A DNA stretch of 7,433 bases from Actinomycetota bacterium (lineage in GTDB: Bacteria > Actinomycetota > Thermoleophilia > Gaiellales > Gaiellaceae): assembly GCA_013698195.1 (NCBI GenBank), contig JACCVK010000142.1, positions 1 through 7,433 on the forward strand, given 5' to 3'. Numbering within the stretch: position 1 is the stretch's first letter; each line of letters begins with the position of its first letter. The position numbers and the translations under genes are program-made. The notes beneath the pieces are model-generated. The model was not told the origin of the DNA. It was given only the letters and a program-made list of their open reading frames with translations, and did no database searches. Of the stretch, positions 1 through 4,953 are shown one piece after another.

Positions 1-49
<49 letters not shown>

Positions 50-85
50 CTCTCGAGAAAAAGGGGGCGAGCTGTAAGCGAGTGT

Positions 86-808
86 TCATGCTGTCCTCTC
101 CAGTTTCGTGTCGTGGTGAATGCCGCACTCGAGCTTGTCTGACCCTGCCCACCGACCCGCCCGCTCCTCATCGTCGGGATTCGTCGGGCGAGTGCAAGGG
201 ATGCAGCCGATCGAACGGTACCCGGCATCGTGCAGCGGGTTGTAGGGGATCTCGTTCGCCTCGATATACGACCAGACCCGCCGCTCGTCCCAGTCCGCCA
301 GCGGATGGATCTTGAAGACTCCGTACCGATCCGACCATTGGATCTTCTGAGTCGTCCCGCGACTCGGAGACTGGTCGCGCCGAATACCCGAGATCCATGC
401 GTCGTAGGGCGCAAGCGCCTGCACGAGCGGCTCGACCTTGCGGATGTGACAACAGCGGTCGGGATCGCGTTCCCACAGGTTCGGGCCCTCTGCGCGGTGC
501 TGCTCCGCGATCGTGGGGATGCCCGGCTGGATGAGCTTCAGCGCGTACTTGTCCACGAGCCGCTCCCGCGTCTCGTATGACTCGCGGAAGAAGAGGTGCG
601 TGTCGAGCTCGACGGTGTCCATGCGCAGCCCGAGGTCCGCGACCATGTGCACGAGCACGGAGGACTGCTTCTGCCACGAGCAGGTCAGGCAGAGACGAGG
701 CCAGAAGAACGAATGAGCCCAGGCGATGAGCTCCTCGGCCGGCAGGGCCTCGAAATCGAGATCAGGAAGCCGGGGCGGGCTTGAGGGCGTCGACATGCGA
801 ACCGCCAA
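86..808 (-). CDS. cysH: Assimilatory adenylyl-sulfate (APS/PAPS) reductase, CysH family
   Basis: Reduces activated sulfate (APS or PAPS) to sulfite using thioredoxin-type reductant, in the cytoplasm, as part of assimilatory sulfate reduction. The protein has 240 residues, normal for the family. Visible motifs are a PP-loop-like segment CSWQKQSSV (about 43-51), LDTHLFF (68-74, usually LDTG.LFP), the pair CC at 119-120, GIRRDQSPSR (141-150), the pair CxxC at 202-205, and the C-terminal KLECGIH with catalytic-type Cys228. Two Cys pairs plus ECGxH indicate the 4Fe-4S type that normally prefers APS. The TTG start at 808 is chosen because AAGGAGG lies 6 nt upstream of it; the ATG at 796 would leave an 18-nt spacing. 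The start overlaps the end of the ComA-family gene by 47 nt, so translation is probably coupled. It is the last gene seen in the operon; downstream sequence is lost at the contig edge. Confidence 0.93.
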   Translation of the reverse strand: MAVRMSTPSSPPRLPDLDFEALPAEELIAWAHSFFWPRLCLTCSWQKQSSVLVHMVADLGLRMDTVELDTHLFFRESYETRERLVDKYALKLIQPGIPTIAEQHRAEGPNLWERDPDRCCHIRKVEPLVQALAPYDAWISGIRRDQSPSRGTTQKIQWSDRYGVFKIHPLADWDERRVWSYIEANEIPYNPLHDAGYRSIGCIPCTRPTNPDDEERAGRWAGSDKLECGIHHDTKLERTA

Positions 809-1583
809 GGAGCACCTCCTTCAGCGTGTCGGCGCGCAGGCCGAGCCTGAGCGTCTCGAGCGCGATGACCTCGTCCGGCGGGATGTTCCCGAGATTCACC
901 TCCGACCCGAAGTGGCGAACGAACCACGCCTGTGAGCTCTTGGTCGGTGCCTCCCAGATCAAGTCGTGAAAGCTCAGCGAGTGCTCGATCTCGTCGACGA
1001 GACCCGTGCGCAGCTCGCCGGTTGGCCGATAGATCCCGGCGGTGCCGCCCTCGCGGCCCTCGGCGATCACCTTCCAGGCGCCCGCGTCGAGCTCCTCGCG
1101 CATCCACTGCACCCAGAGATATGGAGCGATGTTCACGTCGGCGTCCTTCGAGCCGACCTCGGAGAGAACGACGAAGTCGCGCGCGAAGTCGGCAATGAGC
1201 TCGAGCTTGGTTTCGCGCGGGATTTCGAGCGTGCCGTCCGAAATCTCGACGTGCGAGAACCGGAAGTGCTCGAGCCAGCGCTTGAAGTCGTCCATCTTGC
1301 TCTGGCCGTAGACCGCCTCGAAGAGCGTGCCACCGCACACGACGGGCAGCGCGAGCGAGCGGTAGAGCGCGATCTTCTTCTCGAGGTTGTTCGTGACGTA
1401 GCTCGTTCCCCAGCCGAGCTTGACGATGTCCACGTACTCGCCGGCGGTGTCGTACATGCCTTCGATCTCGCGGAGGTTCAGACCCTTGTCGATGACGTGC
1501 GTCAAGCCGCGGGTGCGGGGCTTCCCCTCCCGCGTGGGTACGTCGAGAAAGGAGAGGAAGGAGTGGTCAACTGAGTCGTGCAT
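762..1583 (-). CDS. comA: Phosphosulfolactate synthase (ComA family)
   Basis: Family reaction: sulfite adds to phosphoenolpyruvate to give (2R)-phosphosulfolactate, the first step to coenzyme M in methanogens and to sulfolactate in Bacillus; Xanthobacter uses a homologue for bacterial CoM. The 273-residue TIM-barrel-type protein shows VDIVKLGWGTS (51-61), CGGTLFE (83-89), HVEISDGT (111-118), SEVGSKD (141-147) and IAEGREGGTAGIY (173-185), all recognisable ComA-family signatures. The ATG at 1583 has GGAGG 6 nt upstream and overlaps the end of the fumarase beta gene by 17 nt. Its own last 47 nt carry the ribosome site and start of cysH, so the sulfite-making enzyme is coupled to the sulfite-using one. 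The family also contains plant HSA32-like proteins of uncertain chemistry, so the family is certain but the exact substrate is inferred. No other coenzyme M gene is visible. Confidence 0.9.
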   Translation of the reverse strand: MHDSVDHSFLSFLDVPTREGKPRTRGLTHVIDKGLNLREIEGMYDTAGEYVDIVKLGWGTSYVTNNLEKKIALYRSLALPVVCGGTLFEAVYGQSKMDDFKRWLEHFRFSHVEISDGTLEIPRETKLELIADFARDFVVLSEVGSKDADVNIAPYLWVQWMREELDAGAWKVIAEGREGGTAGIYRPTGELRTGLVDEIEHSLSFHDLIWEAPTKSSQAWFVRHFGSEVNLGNIPPDEVIALETLRLGLRADTLKEVLLGGSHVDALKPAPAS

Positions 1584-2157
1584 AGATGTCCTCCAGCTTC
1601 TGGCGGGCGCGGTCCTGCACGTCGCGGTAGAGAGAGTTGCCGTGCGCGTCGATCCCGACGGTGAGTGGGCCGAAGTCCTTGACGCGGAACTTCCAGAGGC
1701 ACTCGGGCATCAGCTCTTCCCAGGCCACCTCCTCGATCTCCTCGATTTGCGTCGTCTCGAGCGCGGCCGCGCCGCCGACGATCGCGAAGTAGACCATCCC
1801 GAGACGCTGCATCGGCTCGATCGCCTCGTCCGGGAAGCCGCCCTTGCCGCAGATCGCGCGGACGCTGTACTGCTCGCCGAGCGGCTCTGTGAAGCGCACC
1901 ATGCGCGCGCTCGTTGTCGTCCCGATGCACATCTTCTCGTACCGGCCGGGGCCGATCTTGCGGACGTTCGGCGCGGTGTGCAGGAGAAAAGCGCCCGTGA
2001 GATCCATCGGCGGCTCGACGCCTTGGTCGAAGATGCGGATCTGCGTGCGATCGCGGATCCCGATGATGTGGCCCTGCACGATCACCTCGTCGCCCGCGCG
2101 GAGCTTCATGATCTCCGCGGGATCCGTGACCGGGAACGTGACTTCGTGCGTCGCCAT
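1567..2157 (-). CDS. Class I fumarate hydratase (or related hydro-lyase), beta subunit
   Basis: C-terminal/beta half of the oxygen-sensitive 4Fe-4S fumarase/tartrate dehydratase family, which interconverts fumarate and L-malate with its alpha partner. The 196-residue protein shows GHIIGIRDRTQIRIF (29-43), GTTTSARM (79-86), ICGKGG (102-107) and FGPLTVGIDAHGNSLY (162-177). Arg35, the Thr/Ser/Arg cluster at 80-85 and Lys105 correspond to substrate-contacting residues of class I fumarases. The usual ARDAAH segment is IRDRTQ here, so the His is replaced by Gln, which could signal altered specificity. The ATG at 2157 directly follows the TAG of the repeat ORF; GGGGG lies 8 nt upstream as a probable ribosome site. 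The end overlaps the ComA-family gene by 17 nt. Fumarase, tartrate dehydratase and mesaconase beta subunits cannot be separated by eye. Confidence 0.88.
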   Translation of the reverse strand: MATHEVTFPVTDPAEIMKLRAGDEVIVQGHIIGIRDRTQIRIFDQGVEPPMDLTGAFLLHTAPNVRKIGPGRYEKMCIGTTTSARMVRFTEPLGEQYSVRAICGKGGFPDEAIEPMQRLGMVYFAIVGGAAALETTQIEEIEEVAWEELMPECLWKFRVKDFGPLTVGIDAHGNSLYRDVQDRARQKLEDIYARLS

Positions 2158-2316
2158 CTACGCGACCCCCGCCAGTCCTTGTAACTGATCGTTACAAGGC
2201 AAGATGGTGCCGACAAACGCGGCGTCGGTCGGAGCTTGTAACTGATCGTTACAAGGGAGGATCGCGACCAGCAATGCTGCCTCCGACCGAGCTTGTAACT
2301 GATCGTTACAAGGCAT
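2158..2316 (-). CDS. Candidate small repeat protein (52 aa) between the fumarase subunits
   Basis: Unrecognised. The ATG lies in a TGATG overlap with the fumarase alpha stop, with GAGAGGG (2324-2330) 7 nt upstream, mirroring the flavoprotein/fumarase alpha junction. The frame stays open to a TAG that abuts the fumarase beta ATG. The product is almost entirely three tandem 19-residue units, each starting PCNDQLQ with one Cys. The units continue ARSEAALLVAIL, APTDAAFVGTIL and a shortened GLAGVA. The first two spacers match at 22 of 36 bases, and 8 of the 14 differences fall on third codon positions; replacements are often conservative (S/T, E/D, L/F, L/V). This hints at selection on a peptide, while the palindromes inside each unit are invariant. 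No signal peptide or known domain is seen. It may instead be an open frame created by a palindromic repeat element; expression is unproven. Confidence 0.45.
   Translation of the reverse strand: MPCNDQLQARSEAALLVAILPCNDQLQAPTDAAFVGTILPCNDQLQGLAGVA
2178..2198. repeat. Palindrome copy 1 (CTTGTAAC - TGATC - GTTACAAG)
   Basis: Perfect 8-bp inverted repeat around a 5-bp centre. On the transcribed strand it lies 20 nt upstream of the fumarase beta ATG, just before its GGGGG ribosome-site candidate, so a hairpin here could influence initiation of the beta subunit. Confidence 0.95.
2235..2255. repeat. Palindrome copy 2
   Basis: Base-for-base identical to copies 1 and 3, with arms CTTGTAAC and GTTACAAG and centre TGATC. 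It is separated by 36 bp from each neighbour. Confidence 0.95.
2292..2312. repeat. Palindrome copy 3
   Basis: Identical to copies 1 and 2. It begins, on the transcribed strand, 3 nt after the TGA of the fumarase alpha gene and immediately inside the small ORF, covering its second to ninth codons. Confidence 0.95.
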
Positions 2317-3212
2317 CAGGCGTCCCTCTCGAACTCGATGGTGCCGTCGGCAGCGACGTGGGCCGACGCGCGGCGGGCTGCCCAGCATTGGTAGTTCACC
2401 GCGACGGGATTGAGCGTCATGTGCGTGTCCGCGTGCTCGATGTGGACAGACAGAACCGTGACGTCGCCACCGAGCCCCATGGGGCCGATTCCGGTCTCGT
2501 TCAAGAGGTCGTACAGTTCGCCTTCGAGCTCCGCGACCAGGGGATCCGGGTTGTGGGTGCCCACCGGCCGCGCGATCGCCTCCTTCGCGAGATGCATCGC
2601 GTAGTCGGCCGACCCGCCGATCCCAACGCCCACGATCCCGGGCGGACACGGCTTGCCCCCCGCTCCAACGATCGACTCGAGCACGAACTTCTTGATCCCC
2701 GTCACGCCGTCGGCGGGAACGCACATCTTGAGGAAGCTCATGTTCTCGGAGCCAGAGCCCTTGGGGACGCACTTCACGTCGAGGCCGTCCCAGTCGGGAA
2801 CGAAGTCCCAGTGCACGATGGGCACGCGGTAGCCGACGTTCGGGCCGGTGTTCTCGCGGGTCAGCGTGTGGACGGTATTCGAGCGCAGCGGATGCTCGAC
2901 CGTCGCGCGCTCGGTACCGATCCTGAGCGACTCGTAGATTCGCGCCGGGTGCAGCGGGAAGCCTTCGCCCACGCGGCAGTAGTACACGGCGATTCCCGTG
3001 TCCTGGCAGACGAGGTTCTTCTCCTCCTCGGCAACGTTGACGTTGCGCAGGATGGTCTGGAGCACACGCTGCCCGGTGACGGAGGTCTCCGTGCCCGCGG
3101 CGGCGGCGAGGGCGTCACGGAGGTCCTGCGGGATGTCCTTGAGCGCCCAGACGTAGAGATGGGCCGCAGCATCCTCGACCGCACCTGCCAGGTCGGTCGC
3201 GACGACGCTCAT
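2316..3212 (-). CDS. Class I fumarate hydratase (or related hydro-lyase), alpha subunit
   Basis: N-terminal/alpha half of the two-subunit 4Fe-4S fumarase/tartrate dehydratase family; it carries the cluster and pairs with the beta subunit to hydrate fumarate to malate. The 298-residue protein shows VCQDTG with Cys69 (68-73), GSGSENMSFLKM (152-163), GGKPCPPGIVGVGIGG with Cys189 (185-200), GPMGLGG (243-249) and NYQCWAARR with Cys276 (273-281). The three Cys that bind the 4Fe-4S cluster in this family are therefore present. The ATG at 3212 is preferred over an upstream in-frame ATG at 3266, because it gives the usual N-terminus, sits in a TGATG overlap with the flavoprotein stop and has GAGGG 7 nt upstream. 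Downstream it shares a TGATG with the repeat ORF. A tartrate or mesaconate hydro-lyase, or one acting on a sulfonated analogue, cannot be excluded. Confidence 0.92.
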   Translation of the reverse strand: MSVVATDLAGAVEDAAAHLYVWALKDIPQDLRDALAAAAGTETSVTGQRVLQTILRNVNVAEEEKNLVCQDTGIAVYYCRVGEGFPLHPARIYESLRIGTERATVEHPLRSNTVHTLTRENTGPNVGYRVPIVHWDFVPDWDGLDVKCVPKGSGSENMSFLKMCVPADGVTGIKKFVLESIVGAGGKPCPPGIVGVGIGGSADYAMHLAKEAIARPVGTHNPDPLVAELEGELYDLLNETGIGPMGLGGDVTVLSVHIEHADTHMTLNPVAVNYQCWAARRASAHVAADGTIEFERDA

Positions 3213-4414
3213 CAAGCAGCCCTCTGCGCTGCCGCAGGACCGGCGCGGCGCCCGAACACGGTGCATTCAAGGAGGCTGTTTCCCATCATGCGGTTCCTTC
3301 CGTGGGCCCCGCCCGCGATCTCGCCGCAGGCGAAGACTCCTTCGAGAGTGGTCTCGGCGTGCTCGTCGATGACGAGGCCGCCGTTTTGGTAGTGGAGAAC
3401 GGGATAGGTGAGAATCGGCTCTGCGAGCGGGTCGATGCCCGCACCGCGGTAGCGACGCAGCATGTACGGCAGCGAGATCTCGGCGTCCTCGGGCGCAATC
3501 CGCGTCGTGTCGAGCAGCACGGCCGGCCTGCCGTCGGGCGTGAGCACGCCCTTACCGTTCTCGATCTCGTCGAAGATGGCTCGAGACACCGCGTCGCGCG
3601 CGCCTAGGGAGTCCGTGAACTCCTCGCCGTCGGCGTTCAGGAGCACTGCGCCGTAGGCGCGCGTGGTCTCGGGGATCGAGTACCCCTGCATCGTCCGCGG
3701 CCAGGCGCCACCGTTCGGGTGGTACTGCAGCGCGTCGAGGTCGCGTTCGGCCGCGCCTGCCTCGAGCGCGACCCGCGTGACCTCGCCGGTTGCGTTCGGA
3801 TGATTAGTGGAAAGCTCGCCTCGTGTCTCCGCTTCGCGATAGCAGCGCCCGCCCGCGGCGAGCACGATCGTGCCCGTGGCCAAGTCCACACTCCCGTCCT
3901 TGAGGCTGAAGCTCGCGATCCAGCCGTTCTCGGACGGACGGAGACCGGTCAGCTCGTGCTGCGGGAGCACGGTGCCGCTTCCGGCTTCGAACGCCTCGCG
4001 TAGCGACTTCGTAATTGCATGTCCCGTGCGGTCCCCTACCTGGAGCAGGCGCTTGCGGGTCGCCCCGCCGCAACGAGCCAGCCGGTAACCGCCATTCGAG
4101 CGCGTGAACTCGACGCCAAGCTCCTCGAGCCAGTGGATCGCAGAGGGCGCCTCACTGGTGAGCACCTCCACCAAGCGCGGGTCGGCCGTGTCATGGGAGC
4201 TGCGCATGACGTCCTCGGCATGGATCTCGGGCGAGTCGTCCTCGCCGAACGCCGCCTGGATCCCGCCTTGAGCCTTCGCGGAGTTGCAAGCCTGGAGCGT
4301 CGTCTTCGTCGCAAGCCCGACCCGCGCGCCCGCACGCTCGGCGGACACGGCAGCAGCCAGGCCGGAAGCGCCGCTTCCGACCACGAGCACGTCGAACGAA
4401 GGCGTCTCGGCCAC
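3212..4414 (-). CDS. Short FAD-dependent fumarate reductase / succinate dehydrogenase / aspartate oxidase-like flavoprotein
   Basis: Flavoprotein of the SdhA/FrdA/NadB superfamily, which moves hydride between FAD and a dicarboxylate. Of 400 residues, the N-terminus has the dinucleotide motif VVGSGASGLAAA (11-22). NSAKAQGGIQAAFG (44-57) follows, lacking the His that binds FAD covalently in SdhA/FrdA, so FAD is probably non-covalent as in NadB. Substrate-site motifs are present: QYHPNG (His232), TRAYGA, ARDAVSRA (272-279), LHYQNGG (His341) and AHGRNRMMGNSLLE (370-383). It stops soon after this last motif, at least 100 residues shorter than SdhA or NadB, lacking the C-terminal helical domain. 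The GTG at 4414 is the first gene of the operon, with a leaderless-type promoter. No iron-sulfur or membrane-anchor subunit and no nadA/nadC are nearby, so the electron partner is unknown. Confidence 0.85.
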   Translation of the reverse strand: MAETPSFDVLVVGSGASGLAAAVSAERAGARVGLATKTTLQACNSAKAQGGIQAAFGEDDSPEIHAEDVMRSSHDTADPRLVEVLTSEAPSAIHWLEELGVEFTRSNGGYRLARCGGATRKRLLQVGDRTGHAITKSLREAFEAGSGTVLPQHELTGLRPSENGWIASFSLKDGSVDLATGTIVLAAGGRCYREAETRGELSTNHPNATGEVTRVALEAGAAERDLDALQYHPNGGAWPRTMQGYSIPETTRAYGAVLLNADGEEFTDSLGARDAVSRAIFDEIENGKGVLTPDGRPAVLLDTTRIAPEDAEISLPYMLRRYRGAGIDPLAEPILTYPVLHYQNGGLVIDEHAETTLEGVFACGEIAGGAHGRNRMMGNSLLECTVFGRRAGPAAAQRAA

Positions 4415-4420
4415 GTCCGG

Positions 4421-4449
4421 ATGCTACACGATTTCGTTATGTCTGCCAT
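4421..4449 (-). promoter_or_regulatory. Promoter of the flavoprotein-fumarase-comA-cysH operon
   Basis: On the minus strand, TAGCAT (4421-4426, a TANNNT -10) lies 6 nt before the GTG start. ATGGCA (4444-4449, 4 of 6 to TTGACA) sits 17 bp further upstream. This spacing predicts transcription starting at or next to the GTG, giving a leaderless mRNA; no Shine-Dalgarno sequence is present. Confidence 0.6.
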
Positions 4450-4505
4450 TACTAGTTGTTATTTCTCGCCAATGACGACGAGGTGCGCCACGATGGGGTA
4501 GCGGC

Positions 4506-4511
4506 TAGACT
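4506..4511 (+). promoter_or_regulatory. -10 box of the CBS-domain gene (leaderless type)
   Basis: TAGACT fits TANNNT and ends 7 nt before the GTG start at 4519, the distance expected for a leaderless actinobacterial transcript. No clear -35 is visible. It also supports GTG 4519 over upstream in-frame alternatives. Confidence 0.55.
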
Positions 4512-4518
4512 CGCCCGC

Positions 4519-4953
4519 GTGGGAACGCTCGCCGACATCGTCAACCCCGACTTCCTGACCGTTGCTCCCGAGGACACCCTGGGCGAGGTCGCGGAGCGGA
4601 TGACGCAGAAGAACGTCGGCGCCGTCGTCGTGAAGGACTTCGGCCGCTTGATCGGCATCCTCACCGAGCGCGACATGCTGCGCGCGATGGCGGCTCGCGT
4701 GCACACGAGCGACGCTCGCGTTCGCCAGTTCATGACCGCCGATCCGATCACCGCGGGCGCGGACACGGATCTCGAGCAGGCGGCTCAGATCATGCTGGAC
4801 AACGGCTTCCGCCACCTGCCTGTCGTCGACGGTGCGACCGTGCTCGGCGTCGTGAGCCTCCGCCGCGTGCTCGGCGGCCGGCGCCGCAAGCCTGCCAACG
4901 AGCCTGTCTCAGAGATGGCGCCTGGATCCGCGCCGGCGCCTGAAGCGGCGTAG
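4519..4953 (+). CDS. Tandem CBS-domain protein
   Basis: Small cytoplasmic protein of 144 residues made of a pair of CBS domains, a module that binds adenosyl ligands (AMP, ATP, SAM or NAD-type) and senses energy or redox state. CBS1 covers about residues 8-58 and contains VTVAPEDTL-like and GAVVVKDFGRLIGILTERDM segments. CBS2 covers about 68-120 (FMTADPITAGADTDLEQAAQ to LPVVDGATVLGVVSLRRVL). The last 25 residues are Arg-rich, then Pro/Ala-rich, and look disordered. No catalytic domain is fused. GTG 4519 is chosen because it begins right at the first CBS domain with a -10 box 7 nt upstream; an in-frame TTG at 4456 would add 21 residues of no recognisable character. Its stop abuts the stop of the convergent dehydrogenase gene. 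The ligand and partner are unknown. Confidence 0.88.
   Translation: MGTLADIVNPDFLTVAPEDTLGEVAERMTQKNVGAVVVKDFGRLIGILTERDMLRAMAARVHTSDARVRQFMTADPITAGADTDLEQAAQIMLDNGFRHLPVVDGATVLGVVSLRRVLGGRRRKPANEPVSEMAPGSAPAPEAA

Larger units (their letters stand above)
2178..2312. repeat. Tandem array: three 21-bp palindromes at a 57-bp period
   Basis: The array occupies most of the fumarase alpha-beta gap. Repeat starts are 2178, 2235 and 2292, so the period is exactly 57 bp both times, a multiple of three. The two 36-bp spacers are themselves related (22 of 36 identical), so the unit is a duplicated 57-mer and not independently placed sites. The palindromes are identical in all copies. In the operon mRNA each would form an 8-bp stem with a 5-nt loop, giving three evenly spaced hairpins between two subunits that must be made in matched amounts. 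Alternatives are protein operators or a mobile palindromic repeat family. Confidence 0.9.
4415..4518. promoter_or_regulatory. Divergent intergenic promoter region
   Basis: This 104-bp stretch is locally AT-richer than its surroundings and separates the leftward six-gene operon from the rightward CBS-domain gene. It contains a -10 box for each direction (annotated separately), an ACTAGT palindrome near its centre and two GTTAT direct repeats. No ribosome-binding site stands at either start, consistent with leaderless transcripts both ways. Confidence 0.7.

Noticed and set aside
966..2184. Long plus-strand open frames opposite the ComA-family and fumarase beta genes
   Set aside because: Both are complementary to strongly supported minus-strand genes and show no domain signature.
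2178..2312. CRISPR-like array (three identical repeats with equal 36-bp spacers)
   Set aside because: The spacers are related to each other (22 of 36), the repeats are full palindromes, the array sits inside an operon and no cas gene is present.
3213..3266. 18-residue N-terminal extension of fumarase alpha
   Set aside because: It overlaps the flavoprotein end by 55 nt and is Arg/Cys-rich, unlike the family. The TGATG start at 3212 with GAGGG is better.
2274..3392. 372-codon plus-strand open frame
   Set aside because: It is antisense to fumarase alpha and the flavoprotein, with low-complexity Arg/Val/His-rich composition and no recognisable motif; a typical GC-rich shadow.
4036..4449. 137-codon minus-strand frame beginning at an ATG upstream of the flavoprotein GTG
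   Set aside because: It is out of frame with the flavoprotein gene and is an Arg/Ser-rich shadow; its ATG forms part of the proposed -35 box.
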